Part shown: in pieces, positions 1-7,911 of the stretch
How the letters are laid out: each line of letters opens with the position of its first letter
Position numbering within the stretch: position 1 is the stretch's first letter
Assembly (NCBI GenBank): GCA_937960785.1
Contig: CALGOZ010000004.1
Coordinates: forward strand, 1-13,907
From: an uncultured Pseudogracilibacillus sp.
GTDB lineage: Bacteria > Bacillota > Bacilli > Bacillales > Amphibacillaceae
DNA: 13,907 nt
Reading direction: 5' to 3'
The notes under the pieces: model-generated
What the model saw: the letters and a program-made list of their open reading frames with translations, nothing else
Database searches by the model: none
What the model was told of the DNA's origin: nothing
Program-made: the position numbers and the translations under genes

Positions 1-45
1 TAGATGCAACCTCTACAAAATATTAAATGTATGGTGGGAACTCTA

Positions 46-1188
46 ATGAGTAAAAAAATGTTAGATAACATCATTAAAAAAATGACTGAAGTTGTAGAGC
101 AAAGTCAGGAAGAAATATTAGAAATTAGTGAACAAACTGAAAAAGAATATATGTCAATTCAAGAAGAATTAGTGCATATAAAAATATTAGTTAAACAACA
201 TATTGAAAAAAGTGATTATTTAGAAAAGAAAGTACGTGCCTCGCGAAAGCGATTATCTGAAGTAAGTAAACAGTTTGGAAAACATAATGAAAATGAAATT
301 AAACGTGTGTATGACGAGACTCACGCATTACAGACTGAGCTCATAATTGTACAGCAAGAAGAACAAGCGTTACGGCAAAAGCGTGATGATTTAGAACGTC
401 GTCTCGTACAACTAGAAAAAACGATTGAACATGCGGATAGCTTAGGACAAAAGGTCTCGGTGATTGCATCCTTTTTACAAGACGATTTTGAAGAAGTGAA
501 CGAATATTTAAAATCAGCTCATGAAAAACAACAAATTGGCTTAAAAATAATCGAAGCTCAAGAACAAGAACGAAAACGAATTTCCCGGGAAATACACGAT
601 GGGCCTGCCCAAAGTTTAGCCAACATATTGTTGCGTTCAGAAATTGTCGAGCTTTCATTACGGAATAAAAATATTGATGAAGCTTTATATGAGATGCAAT
701 CATTTCGAAAAAACATTCAACAATCGTTACAAGAAGTTAGAAGGATTATTTACGACCTTCGCCCGATGACTTTAGATGATTTGGGTCTATTTCCAACGAT
801 TAAAAAGCATGTTTCAACGATTTCGAAATTTAACGATATCGAGATTCAACTTGCATTGCATGGTGAAGAAAAACGCCTTACAACTCAATATGAGGTGGCG
901 CTTTTCCGTCTAATTCAAGAAGGATTACAAAATGCGATTAAGCATGCCGATGCGTCATTAATTAAGGTCTTGCTTGAAATACACAAAGATAAAATCTCCC
1001 TTGTAATTAAAGATGATGGGGTCGGTTTTAATCCAGAGGAGGGTGAAAAAGTAGGTTCTTATGGTATTATAGGAATGAAAGAACGTGTCGATCTATTAGA
1101 TGGTGAATTAAAAATTGATTCAGAAATAAATAAAGGAACTACGATTAAAGTCGTAATACCTTATGAAAAAGAAGTTGCAACAACATGA
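46..1188 (+). CDS. degS: DegS, cytoplasmic sensor histidine kinase
   Basis: Sensor kinase that phosphorylates DegU, controlling exoenzymes, motility and competence in Bacillus. The 380-residue product has no membrane segment. Residues about 10-160 are charged and heptad-like (DegS sensor coiled coil). The HisKA_3 phosphoacceptor is H184 in SREIHDGPAQ. The ATPase domain shows the N box with N296 (QEGLQNAIKHAD), G1 box DDGVGF at 323-328 and G2 box GSYGIIGMKER from 337. I chose the ATG at 46 because MSKKMLDNIIKKM matches the start of B. subtilis DegS (385 aa) as I recall it, and GGTGGGA at 33-39 is a suitable ribosome binding site. In-frame ATGs at 4 and 31 are possible but less likely. A TAG at 1-3 closes the frame upstream. 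degU follows after 54 bp. Identity is very secure; the exact start is less so. Confidence 0.96.
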   Translation: MSKKMLDNIIKKMTEVVEQSQEEILEISEQTEKEYMSIQEELVHIKILVKQHIEKSDYLEKKVRASRKRLSEVSKQFGKHNENEIKRVYDETHALQTELIIVQQEEQALRQKRDDLERRLVQLEKTIEHADSLGQKVSVIASFLQDDFEEVNEYLKSAHEKQQIGLKIIEAQEQERKRISREIHDGPAQSLANILLRSEIVELSLRNKNIDEALYEMQSFRKNIQQSLQEVRRIIYDLRPMTLDDLGLFPTIKKHVSTISKFNDIEIQLALHGEEKRLTTQYEVALFRLIQEGLQNAIKHADASLIKVLLEIHKDKISLVIKDDGVGFNPEEGEKVGSYGIIGMKERVDLLDGELKIDSEINKGTTIKVVIPYEKEVATT

Positions 1189-1204
1189 ATTATTTACGTA
1201 TAAT
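1175..1204 (+). promoter_or_regulatory. Candidate sigma-A promoter for degU
   Basis: TTGCAA at 1175-1180 (4 of 6 matches to the -35 consensus), an 18-bp spacer, then a perfect TATAAT at 1199-1204. It overlaps the degS stop and lies 38 bp before the degU ATG. B. subtilis degU is known to have additional promoters of its own downstream of the degSU promoter, so an internal promoter here is plausible. The region is AT-rich, so chance occurrence is possible. Confidence 0.5.
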
Positions 1205-1242
1205 AAAAAAGTCAAAGAGAAAATAAATTGGAGGAGAAAGCG

Positions 1243-1932
1243 ATGAATTCTCAAAAAATAAAAATTGCTTTAATCGATGACCACAAGCTCTTTCGCGAGG
1301 GTGTGAAAAGAATTTTAAGTTTTGAGTCATCTTTTGAAGTAGTAGCAGAAGCTGGGGATGGAAAGGACGTAGAGCGTTTAGTAGAGGAGCATAAGCCAGA
1401 TGTTGTGCTTATGGACATTAATATGCCTGAAATTAATGGGATTGAAGCGACGAAACAGTTGTTAGAAAATCATCCTGGGACGAAAGTGATAATTTTGTCG
1501 ATTCATGATGATGAGACGTATGTCTCTCATGCCCTACAGTCTGGAGCACAAGGATATTTGTTAAAAGAAATCGACACAGAATCATTACTTGAGGCAATTC
1601 GTGTCGTTTATGATGGAGGTTCTTACTTACATCCGAAAGTCACTCACAATCTTGTACAAGAGTATCGTAAATTAGTCCAGAATCAACATTCGAAAAGTAG
1701 TGTTCATGAAATTGAATACCGTAAACCACTTCATTTACTAACACGTCGCGAGTGTCAAGTATTACAATTGTTATCAGAAGGTCAAAGTAATAGAATGATT
1801 GCTGAGACGTTAGTAATTAGTGAAAAGACTGTTAAAAACCATGTCAGCAATATATTGCAGAAAATGGAAGTGAATGACCGTACCCAAGCCGTTGTAATGG
1901 CAATTAAAAACGGTTGGGTAGAAGTGGAATAA
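1243..1932 (+). CDS. degU: DegU, NarL/FixJ-type response regulator
   Basis: DNA-binding partner of DegS. The receiver domain occupies about residues 6-120 with the acidic pair D12/D13, phosphoacceptor D58 (VVLMDINMPEINGIEATK) and the conserved lysine in GYLLKE. The LuxR-type helix-turn-helix occupies about 165-229 (LTRRECQVLQLL, SEKTVKNHVSNILQKM, NDRTQAVV). Length is 229 residues, the same as B. subtilis DegU as I recall it. The ATG at 1243 was chosen over an in-frame TTG at 1228 because GGAGGAG at 1230-1236 sits at ideal spacing before it. In Bacillus the unphosphorylated form assists comK expression, and the phosphorylated form controls exoenzymes and flgM/fla-che genes, which fits the neighbouring comF and flagellar genes. 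Only 16 bp separate it from degV, with no terminator. Confidence 0.97.
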   Translation: MNSQKIKIALIDDHKLFREGVKRILSFESSFEVVAEAGDGKDVERLVEEHKPDVVLMDINMPEINGIEATKQLLENHPGTKVIILSIHDDETYVSHALQSGAQGYLLKEIDTESLLEAIRVVYDGGSYLHPKVTHNLVQEYRKLVQNQHSKSSVHEIEYRKPLHLLTRRECQVLQLLSEGQSNRMIAETLVISEKTVKNHVSNILQKMEVNDRTQAVVMAIKNGWVEVE

Positions 1933-1948
1933 TGAAGGAAGTGAAACT

Positions 1949-2794
1949 ATGAAAATAGCTGTCGTAACAGATAGTACTGCTTACATACCAACAGATCTTG
2001 TACAAAAACATAACATTCATATCGTACCTTTAAGCGTAAACTTCGGTGATGAAACGTATCGAGAAGATATCGATCTTACTAGTGAACAATTTTATGAGAA
2101 ACTAAAACATACGAAAACTTTACCGACAACTTCTCAGCCAGCAATTGGTGCCTTTATTGAGTTATATGAATCTTTGGAGGATGCTGGTTATGACGCAGTT
2201 ATTTCAATTCATCTTTCGAAAAAATTCAGCGGAACTTATGAAGTAGCAAAAAGCGCCGGAAATATGATGGAACGTTTAGAAGTGTATCCATATGATTCGG
2301 AATTAAGTGCTATGCCTCAAGGTTTTTCGGCTATACGAACTGCAGAGCTAATTTCTGAAGGAGCAGATGTAGAAACAATACTAAACGAATTAGATCGTAT
2401 GAAAGCGAATACTCGTTCTTATTTTATGGTCGATGACTTAAGTCATTTACAACGGGGTGGTCGTTTAACAGGAGCGCAAGCAATTTTAGGTAGCCTGTTA
2501 AATATTAAACCGATTTTACATATCGTCGACGGGGTTATCGAGCCTTTTGAAAAAGTTCGTACGAGGAAGCGCGCCTTAAATCGAATTATGAAGATGTTGG
2601 AAGAAGACGTACAGACAAAACGAGTGAAACGAGTCGTTTTTATCCATGCGAATGATGAAACTTCTGCCCTTTCTTTACGGGATCAATTTCAAGAAAAGTA
2701 TCCAGAAATTGAAACAATCATTAGTCATTTTGGTCCTGTAATCGGAACTCATCTAGGGGAGGGATCTCTTGGAATATCATGGTACAAACAATAA
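1949..2794 (+). CDS. degV: DegV-family fatty-acid-binding protein
   Basis: A 281-residue soluble protein of the DegV/FakB fold, which binds a fatty acid in a buried tunnel and can present it to a fatty acid kinase. Visible family marks are VVTDSTAYIP at the N-terminus, the TTSQPAIGAF loop (a conserved site contacting the acyl carboxylate), KFSGTYEVA, and the glycine-rich LQRGGRLTGAQAILGSLLNIKPIL region in the middle (a longer conserved stretch, about residues 166-190). The C-terminal IGTHLGEGSLGISW is also typical. AAGGAAGTG at 1935-1943 provides the ribosome binding site. Its position after degU is the basis of the family name. Its last 16 bp overlap comFA, which suggests translational coupling. 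Whether it works with a FakA kinase in this organism is not visible here. Confidence 0.93.
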   Translation: MKIAVVTDSTAYIPTDLVQKHNIHIVPLSVNFGDETYREDIDLTSEQFYEKLKHTKTLPTTSQPAIGAFIELYESLEDAGYDAVISIHLSKKFSGTYEVAKSAGNMMERLEVYPYDSELSAMPQGFSAIRTAELISEGADVETILNELDRMKANTRSYFMVDDLSHLQRGGRLTGAQAILGSLLNIKPILHIVDGVIEPFEKVRTRKRALNRIMKMLEEDVQTKRVKRVVFIHANDETSALSLRDQFQEKYPEIETIISHFGPVIGTHLGEGSLGISWYKQ

Positions 2795-4332
2795 AGAACT
2801 ATCTAAAGCGTTTTATTTATTCAATGAAAGCAAAACTGAAGCAGAAGTACCGGAAGCGCCCTCAGCTTTCGGTATCTTCGCCTAGTTTACTAGAAGTTAA
2901 CTCACCTTTATCTTCTTCTGAGATTGAAGTTTTAGCCAAAAAATATTCTGGAAAGCTTCTTTTACGCCACGAAATTCATCTCGACGAATCCCTCTTTCAA
3001 CTTTTACTAAATAAGCGAAAATTCACTAGTAAAAAAAGTATTATACAAACCTTTTTTGGATCGCGTTGTGTTCGCTGTAATAATAAAGATCCAGCTTTAT
3101 TACGTACATTTCCATGTGCTCGTTGCCGAAAGGAACACCTTTATTGCAGAAAATGTATAATGATGGGAAAGATATCATCATGTGAATCGTTATATGAATG
3201 GACCGGTCCTTCTTATGCTTGGCCAAAACATATCAATGCTTGTACGTGGCATGGAACATTAACTCCATTACAACAAGAAGCTTCCGATCGTTTGTTAAAA
3301 GCGATTGATAGAAGGGAAGAGCTACTCGTATGGGCTGTAACCGGTGCAGGGAAGACAGAATTGTTGTTTCCTAGTATCGAAAAAGCCTTAGAATCTGGAA
3401 TGCGACTATGTATAGCAACCCCGAGAGCGGATGTCGTAAGAGAATTGCTACCTCGCTTGAAAAAGGCTTTTAAAAACATCGATATTCAAGCTTTATATGG
3501 TGAAAGTCGTGATCGTGAAAGTAATGCTCAAATAATCATTGCAACGACACATCAATTGCTCCGCTTCAAGGAAGCCTTTGATGTTCTAATAATAGATGAA
3601 ATCGACGCCTTTCCGTATCATGCCGATCCGATGCTACCCTTTGTTACACGTCGAGCAAGAAAGCAACACAGCACAACTATTTATTTAACTGCCACTCCCC
3701 GAGACGAATTAAAGCGACGAATTAGACAAAAACGTTTATCCTACTGTTTTATACCTCTTCGTTATCATGGCTATCCTTTACCAGTTCCTTCTTCTGTAGC
3801 CGACTATTCACTTACAAAATATTTACAAAAAAATAAATTACCTAGAAGCGTTAAACGTTGGTTAATAAATCGTCACATACCAAAGCGTCAATTACTTCTT
3901 TTTGTTCCGACGATTCCTTTAGCAGAACGAATAGTCGAAGAATTATCTGATTTTTTACTTATTCATAAGTATATCGATAGTTGTTCAGAGGTTGCCTTCG
4001 TTCATGCTGAAGATCCACTTCGAGAAGAAAAGGTAAAACAATTTCGCCAAAAAAAATTGTACGCTCTTGTCACTACAACTATTTTAGAACGAGGAGTAAC
4101 GTTTCCCTCTGTTGATGTTGCTGTATTGCAGGCGGACCATGTCGTGTTTGACCGTGCTGCCCTTGTTCAGATTGCTGGTCGAGCTGGTAGAAATAAAGAA
4201 GATCCAAAGGGAGAAGTAATCTTTTTTCATCAGGGTAAAACAGAGGCGATTGTCCTTGCAATTGAAGAAATTGTTACGATGAACCATCGCGGAAAAAGAT
4301 GGAAGGAAAATCGGAGGTTGGTGGATATATGA
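2779..4332 (+). CDS. comFA: ComFA, competence DNA helicase/translocase
   Basis: DEAD-box-like ATPase required for uptake of transforming DNA on the cytosolic face of the competence channel. The 517-residue protein has a basic N-terminus, a zinc-finger region with C97/C100, C113/C116 and C123/C126, Walker A GAGKT at 189-193, Walker B DEID at 273-276, motif III LTATP, and motif VI QIAGRAGRN near the C-terminus. It is longer than B. subtilis ComFA (about 463 aa as I recall), mostly at the N-terminus. The start is uncertain: the strong AGGGGAGGGA at 2755-2764 is 14 bp from the ATG at 2779, rather far, and the next in-frame ATG (2824) has no ribosome binding site. It overlaps degV by 16 bp and shares ATGA with comFC. 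No ComK box was seen upstream. Confidence 0.95.
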   Translation: MVQTIKNYLKRFIYSMKAKLKQKYRKRPQLSVSSPSLLEVNSPLSSSEIEVLAKKYSGKLLLRHEIHLDESLFQLLLNKRKFTSKKSIIQTFFGSRCVRCNNKDPALLRTFPCARCRKEHLYCRKCIMMGKISSCESLYEWTGPSYAWPKHINACTWHGTLTPLQQEASDRLLKAIDRREELLVWAVTGAGKTELLFPSIEKALESGMRLCIATPRADVVRELLPRLKKAFKNIDIQALYGESRDRESNAQIIIATTHQLLRFKEAFDVLIIDEIDAFPYHADPMLPFVTRRARKQHSTTIYLTATPRDELKRRIRQKRLSYCFIPLRYHGYPLPVPSSVADYSLTKYLQKNKLPRSVKRWLINRHIPKRQLLLFVPTIPLAERIVEELSDFLLIHKYIDSCSEVAFVHAEDPLREEKVKQFRQKKLYALVTTTILERGVTFPSVDVAVLQADHVVFDRAALVQIAGRAGRNKEDPKGEVIFFHQGKTEAIVLAIEEIVTMNHRGKRWKENRRLVDI

Positions 4333-5024
4333 ATCATTGCCTTTGGTGCCATGAAGAAATTATGAATGAATTTTCTTGGAAAACCCTTTTGTTCGGGGTA
4401 GAAGGAAGGAAAGTGTGTGATTGTTGCCAAGAACGCTTTAGTCTTATTAAGGGTGAAACTTGCAAGAAATGTTTTCGTGAAAGTAAACAACCTCTTTGTT
4501 ACGATTGTAGACGATGGGAAGACTTTTTTAACGGTGAAGATCCGTTAGTAAAAAACGTTTCTACTTATACTTATAATTCGTTTATGCAAGAAGTTGTTGC
4601 GAAGTGGAAATATCGTGGCGACTATGAATTAGTATATATGTTTACGAATGTCGCAAGGCGCTCGTTTTATAATCATTTTCGCCCTTATCTTGAGGAAGCG
4701 ATTATTGTGCCAATTCCATTGAGTAAAGAACGATTAGAAGAGCGACATTTTAATCAATCTCTAGCATTAGCTAATACGTTAATGAAAGATAAAAGACAAA
4801 TTAGTCAATTATTAAGTCGAATCAACCATGAAAAGCAAGCCAAAAAAACACGTCGCCAACGAATTTTCGGAAAAAATCCGTTTAAATTAGAAAAAAAGAC
4901 TAACAAAACTGTAATTTTAGTCGATGATATATATACGACAGGAACTACAATACGTCATGCTGCCTCCTTATTACTTAAAAACGGATGTCCGCAAGTTTTT
5001 TCCTATACACTAATTCGAGGCTAA
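4329..5024 (+). CDS. comFC: ComFC, phosphoribosyltransferase-like competence protein
   Basis: Cytosolic competence protein of the ComF/GntX family, thought to act with ComFA on incoming single-stranded DNA. The 231-residue product has four CxxC pairs in its first 60 residues (C4/C7, C30/C33, C45/C48, C57/C60), consistent with zinc binding. A phosphoribosyltransferase domain ends in the PRPP loop VILVDDIYTTGTT, with the acidic pair D199/D200. IVPIPLSKERLEERHFNQS is a characteristic ComFC segment in the middle. The ATG at 4329 was preferred over one at 4299 because GGAGG at 4313-4317 precedes it and it forms an ATGA overlap with the comFA stop. In B. subtilis comFB lies between comFA and comFC; here it is absent. 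Confidence 0.94.
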   Translation: MNHCLWCHEEIMNEFSWKTLLFGVEGRKVCDCCQERFSLIKGETCKKCFRESKQPLCYDCRRWEDFFNGEDPLVKNVSTYTYNSFMQEVVAKWKYRGDYELVYMFTNVARRSFYNHFRPYLEEAIIVPIPLSKERLEERHFNQSLALANTLMKDKRQISQLLSRINHEKQAKKTRRQRIFGKNPFKLEKKTNKTVILVDDIYTTGTTIRHAASLLLKNGCPQVFSYTLIRG

Positions 5025-5035
5025 AAAAGAATTTG

Positions 5036-5044
5036 TGCTATAAT
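5036..5044 (+). promoter_or_regulatory. Extended -10 sigma-A promoter before yvyF
   Basis: TGCTATAAT at 5036-5044 is a perfect extended -10 (TGnTATAAT) located 12 bp after the comFC stop and 44 bp before the yvyF ATG. No good -35 is seen at 16-18 bp, which is typical of extended -10 promoters. It would give the yvyF-flgM-flgK operon transcription independent of comF read-through. I found no convincing sigma-D element here. Confidence 0.6.
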
Positions 5045-5088
5045 TTACTATAGGTAAAACTATGTACGATAAGGAGAGTTGACGATCG

Positions 5089-5508
5089 ATGAAAATGAAA
5101 AATTGTGAAAGTTGCGGGGCAGTGTTTGTCGATCCAGTCCGTACAATCTGTCGTGACTGTTACTATAAGGAAGAAGAAGCCTTTCAAAAAGTATATCGTT
5201 TTATTACAAAGAAGAAAAATCGAGAAGCTACAATTCCAGAGATTGTAAAAGCTACAGGAGTCGAAGAAGAATTAATTATTAAGTTTTTAAAAACGAATCG
5301 ACTACGGGCATCCCAATTTCCTAAATTAGCATATCCTTGTGAAAGTTGCGGTGTCGATATTGTTGAAGGTCGACTTTGTGAACAATGTAAACGAGATATG
5401 CGTCGCGAGTTAGCCTTACAGGAAAAAATCGAAAAAGTTCGCGGTGAAATAGAAGAGAAACGAAAGCCAGTATATTACACGATTAATCGTGAAGAGGAGA
5501 AACAGTAA
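5089..5508 (+). CDS. yvyF: YvyF family flagellar operon protein, zinc-knuckle
   Basis: Small cytoplasmic protein of the YvyF (flagellar operon protein) family, found at the head of flgM operons; its molecular role is not established. The 139-residue product has two cysteine knuckles, C6/C9 with C21/C24 and C84/C87 with C97/C100. They flank a helical, helix-turn-helix-like segment (about 36-77, ATIPEIVKATGVEEELIIKFLK). A charged, helical tail (about 100-139) follows. The two CESCG motifs look like a duplicated zinc ribbon, and the layout suggests nucleic-acid or protein binding, which is inference. The ribosome binding site AAGGAGAGT at 5071-5079 supports the ATG at 5089. flgM starts 38 bp downstream. 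Confidence 0.88.
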   Translation: MKMKNCESCGAVFVDPVRTICRDCYYKEEEAFQKVYRFITKKKNREATIPEIVKATGVEEELIIKFLKTNRLRASQFPKLAYPCESCGVDIVEGRLCEQCKRDMRRELALQEKIEKVRGEIEEKRKPVYYTINREEEKQ

Positions 5509-5546
5509 AAGTTTTTCCAAGTAATAAGTAGTGAGGTGAAAGAACG

Positions 5547-5804
5547 ATGAAAATACAAGGTCCAAATCCATATATTCAACTATATCGTCAAAACCAACAG
5601 ACGGTAAAAAATGAAAAAACGAACAAACCTAAAGACGATCAGTTGAAAATTTCAAATGAAGCTATAAATCTCCAACGAAATGAAGGTCACCTTGTTCGTC
5701 GCGAGAAAGTCTCCGAAATTAAATCGCTTGTCCAATCCGGAGAATATAGAATTAATTATGAAAAAACAGCACAAAAATTGCTCGAGTTTTGGAAGTCACG
5801 ATAA
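5547..5804 (+). CDS. flgM: FlgM, anti-sigma-D factor
   Basis: Anti-sigma factor that binds sigma-D (SigD) until hook-basal body completion, holding back flagellin and other late genes. The 85-residue length matches the family (B. subtilis about 88). The N-terminal half is polar and probably disordered. The LKISNEAINLQ motif at about 32-42 and the helical C-terminal half (REKVSEIKSLVQSGEYRINYEKTAQKLLEFW) are the sigma-binding part by homology. AGGTGA at 5534-5539 is the ribosome binding site for the ATG at 5547. In the sequence it is directly followed by flgN, as in B. subtilis. Confidence 0.95.
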   Translation: MKIQGPNPYIQLYRQNQQTVKNEKTNKPKDDQLKISNEAINLQRNEGHLVRREKVSEIKSLVQSGEYRINYEKTAQKLLEFWKSR

Positions 5805-5818
5805 CTTTAAAAACTCGT

Positions 5819-5824
5819 AGGAGG
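5819..5824 (+). promoter_or_regulatory. flgN ribosome binding site with anomalous spacing
   Basis: A perfect AGGAGG at 5819-5824 ends only 2 bp before the first in-frame ATG (5827), too close for normal initiation. The in-frame ATT codon at 5833 is 8 bp away, the usual optimum. An in-frame TAG at 5818-5820 prevents an earlier start. This site decides the start of flgN and leaves it ambiguous. Confidence 0.7.
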
Positions 5825-5826
5825 TA

Positions 5827-6330
5827 ATGACGATTACTATTCAACGTGTAATCGAAACGATTGAGAAGTTAACAGTACTTCACGAACAATTGCTTTCGAT
5901 AAGTAAGCAAAAAACTGATAAGATTACTGAGTCTGATACGGAAGGACTCGTTAAATTATTAACGAAAGAACGTCAACTCGTTCAACAAATTAATCAAGTT
6001 GAATCAAAACGAAGTGAACTTGTTAATCAGTTATGTAAAGAACGAAATATAGAGACTGAAGACATAACGATTACTCGCTTGTTAGAAAACTTAGATAACC
6101 AAATAGAAAAGGCCGACTTAGAGGATGAAGTTACGAAATTAATTGAACAAATTGTCCAAATTCGTGAAAGCGAACAATTAAATAACGAATTGTTACAACA
6201 GTCGATGCAATTTGTCCAGTTAAATTTAGAAATGCTTCAACCAGAAACTCAACAAATCTCTTATGGAAACAATGCTCAGCAACGTCAACAAACGTCGAGA
6301 AAACGCTCGGTTTTCGATTCGAAAGTATAA
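5827..6330 (+). CDS. flgN: FlgN, FlgK/FlgL export chaperone
   Basis: Cytoplasmic type III export chaperone for the hook-filament junction proteins FlgK and FlgL, whose genes follow immediately. The product is up to 167 residues, nearly all helical with heptad-like hydrophobic spacing. The N-terminal VIETIEKLTVLHEQLL matches YvyG/FlgN of B. subtilis (about 160 aa), as do the central RQLVQQINQVE-like helix and the C-terminal end FDSKV. The start given is the ATG at 5827, but its distance from the AGGAGG is only 2 bp. An ATT start at 5833 would make a protein two residues shorter and fits both the ribosome binding site spacing and homologue length. Family assignment rests on recalled homology plus position. 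Confidence 0.9.
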   Translation: MTITIQRVIETIEKLTVLHEQLLSISKQKTDKITESDTEGLVKLLTKERQLVQQINQVESKRSELVNQLCKERNIETEDITITRLLENLDNQIEKADLEDEVTKLIEQIVQIRESEQLNNELLQQSMQFVQLNLEMLQPETQQISYGNNAQQRQQTSRKRSVFDSKV

Positions 6331-6354
6331 ACGGATAAGGGAGAAGGAATAACG

Positions 6355-7902
6355 ATGACATTTAGTACATTTCATGGATTAGAAGTTGCAAAAAAAGCCC
6401 TCTTTGCTCAACAAAGAGGTTTATATACAACAGGGCATAACATATCGAACGTAAACACTGATGGATATTCAAGACAACGAGTAAACTTTGAAACTTCCAT
6501 TCCGTACCCACCACGTGCATTTTACAAGCCGAAAATTCCTGGACAGTTTGGAACAGGTGTCGAGATTGGAACGATACAACGAATTCGCGATGAATTTCTC
6601 GATTTCCAATACCGTATCGAAAATAGTCGGGTAAGCTATTGGGAAAAACGTAGTGAAGCATTAAGTCGAATGGAAGAACTATTAAATGAACCGTCAGAAA
6701 ATGGATTGTCAAAAACCCTCGATCAATTTTGGCAAGCTTTACAGGATTTAACAGATGATGTCCAAAACCCAGGTGCTCGTTCCGTAGTTGCACAACGAGC
6801 CTTGGCTTTTGCTGAGACCTTTAACCATTATTCTCGTAGCTTACAATCAATCCAAACAGATTTAAAAGAACAAATCGATGTAAACGTCGGACGAATCAAT
6901 TCATTAGTTCGTCAAATTAATGCGATTAATGAGCAAATTGTCAAGATTGAGCCCCATGGTATGTTGCCAAATGACTTGTATGATGAACGGGATCGTTTAA
7001 TCGACGAACTTTCAGATTTTGTAAATATTAAAGTTCATTACACAAGTAGTAGCCCTGGCTCTCTTGAAATAGCCGATGGGTTAGCATCGATTGAACTATT
7101 AGACGATCGGGGTCATTCAATTGGTGATGGAGTATTTTTACTCGATATTGAAAATGCCGATTCGATACAAGATGCAATAAATGAATTAACTATCGGAGAA
7201 GATGCCGACACTGGTGCAATTACAGGGATATATGTTGAAGGACATGACGATTTAAATGATTTATCACTCCTTGAATCTACAGGACGCCTTAAGGCATTAA
7301 TCGAAACCTATGGATATATCGATGACAATGGTGAAGTAGTTGGTGATTATCCAGAAATGCTTGCTAACTTAGACCAAATGGCGAACGCCTTTGCAGAAGC
7401 TTTTAATGCCCAACATGCTCAAGGTGTCAACTTAAGTGACGACGGAGTCATTCCAGATTTCTTTGTTACTAACGATGGCTCAGCTGAATTTACTGCAGAA
7501 AATATCACTGTAAATAAAGCAATATTAGATGATCCGAATTTAATTGCAGCTAGTTTACCTGAAGAAGGAAGTCAAAATGCCAATAACGCGCTTGAGTTAG
7601 CGAAGTTATTTGATGAAGGTTTAGAAGGGTTAGATGGCGCTTCTGTACGTTCTTTCTATACAAAATTAATCGGTGAACTAGGTGTCGAAGGGCAAGAAGC
7701 AAGCCGAATGGTTGAAAACACCAATATATTACGTGCCCAAGTACATGATCAGCGTCGTTCAGTTTCTGCAGTATCCCTCGATGAAGAGATGACGAACTTA
7801 ATCAAGTTCCAACATGCGTACAATGCTGCAGCAAGAAGTATGACAACTTTAGATGAAATGCTTGATCGAATTATCAATAATATGGGTCTCGTTGGGAGGT
7901 AA
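6355..7902 (+). CDS. flgK: FlgK, hook-filament junction protein 1
   Basis: Structural protein secreted through the flagellar export apparatus, forming the first junction ring on the hook. The 515-residue length matches the family (B. subtilis 507 as recalled). The N-terminal rod-type motif is visible as FHGLEVAKKALFAQQRGLYTTGHNISNVNTDGYSRQR (about residues 5-41, given in part). The C-terminal helix (about 470-515) contains LDEEMTNLIKFQHAYNAAAR and TLDEMLDRIINNMG. The central domain is acidic. AAGGGAGAAGGA at 6337-6348 is the ribosome binding site. Its TAA stop (7900-7902) overlaps an out-of-frame ATG that is not the flgL start. Confidence 0.97.
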   Translation: MTFSTFHGLEVAKKALFAQQRGLYTTGHNISNVNTDGYSRQRVNFETSIPYPPRAFYKPKIPGQFGTGVEIGTIQRIRDEFLDFQYRIENSRVSYWEKRSEALSRMEELLNEPSENGLSKTLDQFWQALQDLTDDVQNPGARSVVAQRALAFAETFNHYSRSLQSIQTDLKEQIDVNVGRINSLVRQINAINEQIVKIEPHGMLPNDLYDERDRLIDELSDFVNIKVHYTSSSPGSLEIADGLASIELLDDRGHSIGDGVFLLDIENADSIQDAINELTIGEDADTGAITGIYVEGHDDLNDLSLLESTGRLKALIETYGYIDDNGEVVGDYPEMLANLDQMANAFAEAFNAQHAQGVNLSDDGVIPDFFVTNDGSAEFTAENITVNKAILDDPNLIAASLPEEGSQNANNALELAKLFDEGLEGLDGASVRSFYTKLIGELGVEGQEASRMVENTNILRAQVHDQRRSVSAVSLDEEMTNLIKFQHAYNAAARSMTTLDEMLDRIINNMGLVGR

Positions 7903-7911
7903 TGAGTAACG

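Noticed and set aside
341..703. Long open frame on the minus strand within degS (120 codons)
   Set aside because: No ribosome binding site, no recognisable domain, lies wholly opposite degS in a coding region with clear DegS homology; a composition shadow. The same applies to minus-strand frames at 3213-3479, 6362-6793, 10511-10942 and 11287-11616.
2617..2640. Inverted repeat AAAACGA...TCGTTTT in degV, considered as a ComK box before comFA
   Set aside because: The AT-boxes are 16 bp apart, not AAAA-N5-TTTT, and the sequence is explained by coding for KRVKRVV; no second box is seen.
7153..7160. GCCGAT sites inside coding genes (for example in flgK, degS and comFA) as sigma-D promoters
   Set aside because: They match only six of eight bases, lie within genes and are not followed by a gene start.
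7902..7911. ATG at 7902 overlapping the flgK stop as the flgL start
   Set aside because: It is in another frame and gives a product unlike FlgL; the ATG at 7912 gives MRITQTML, the FlgL N-terminus.
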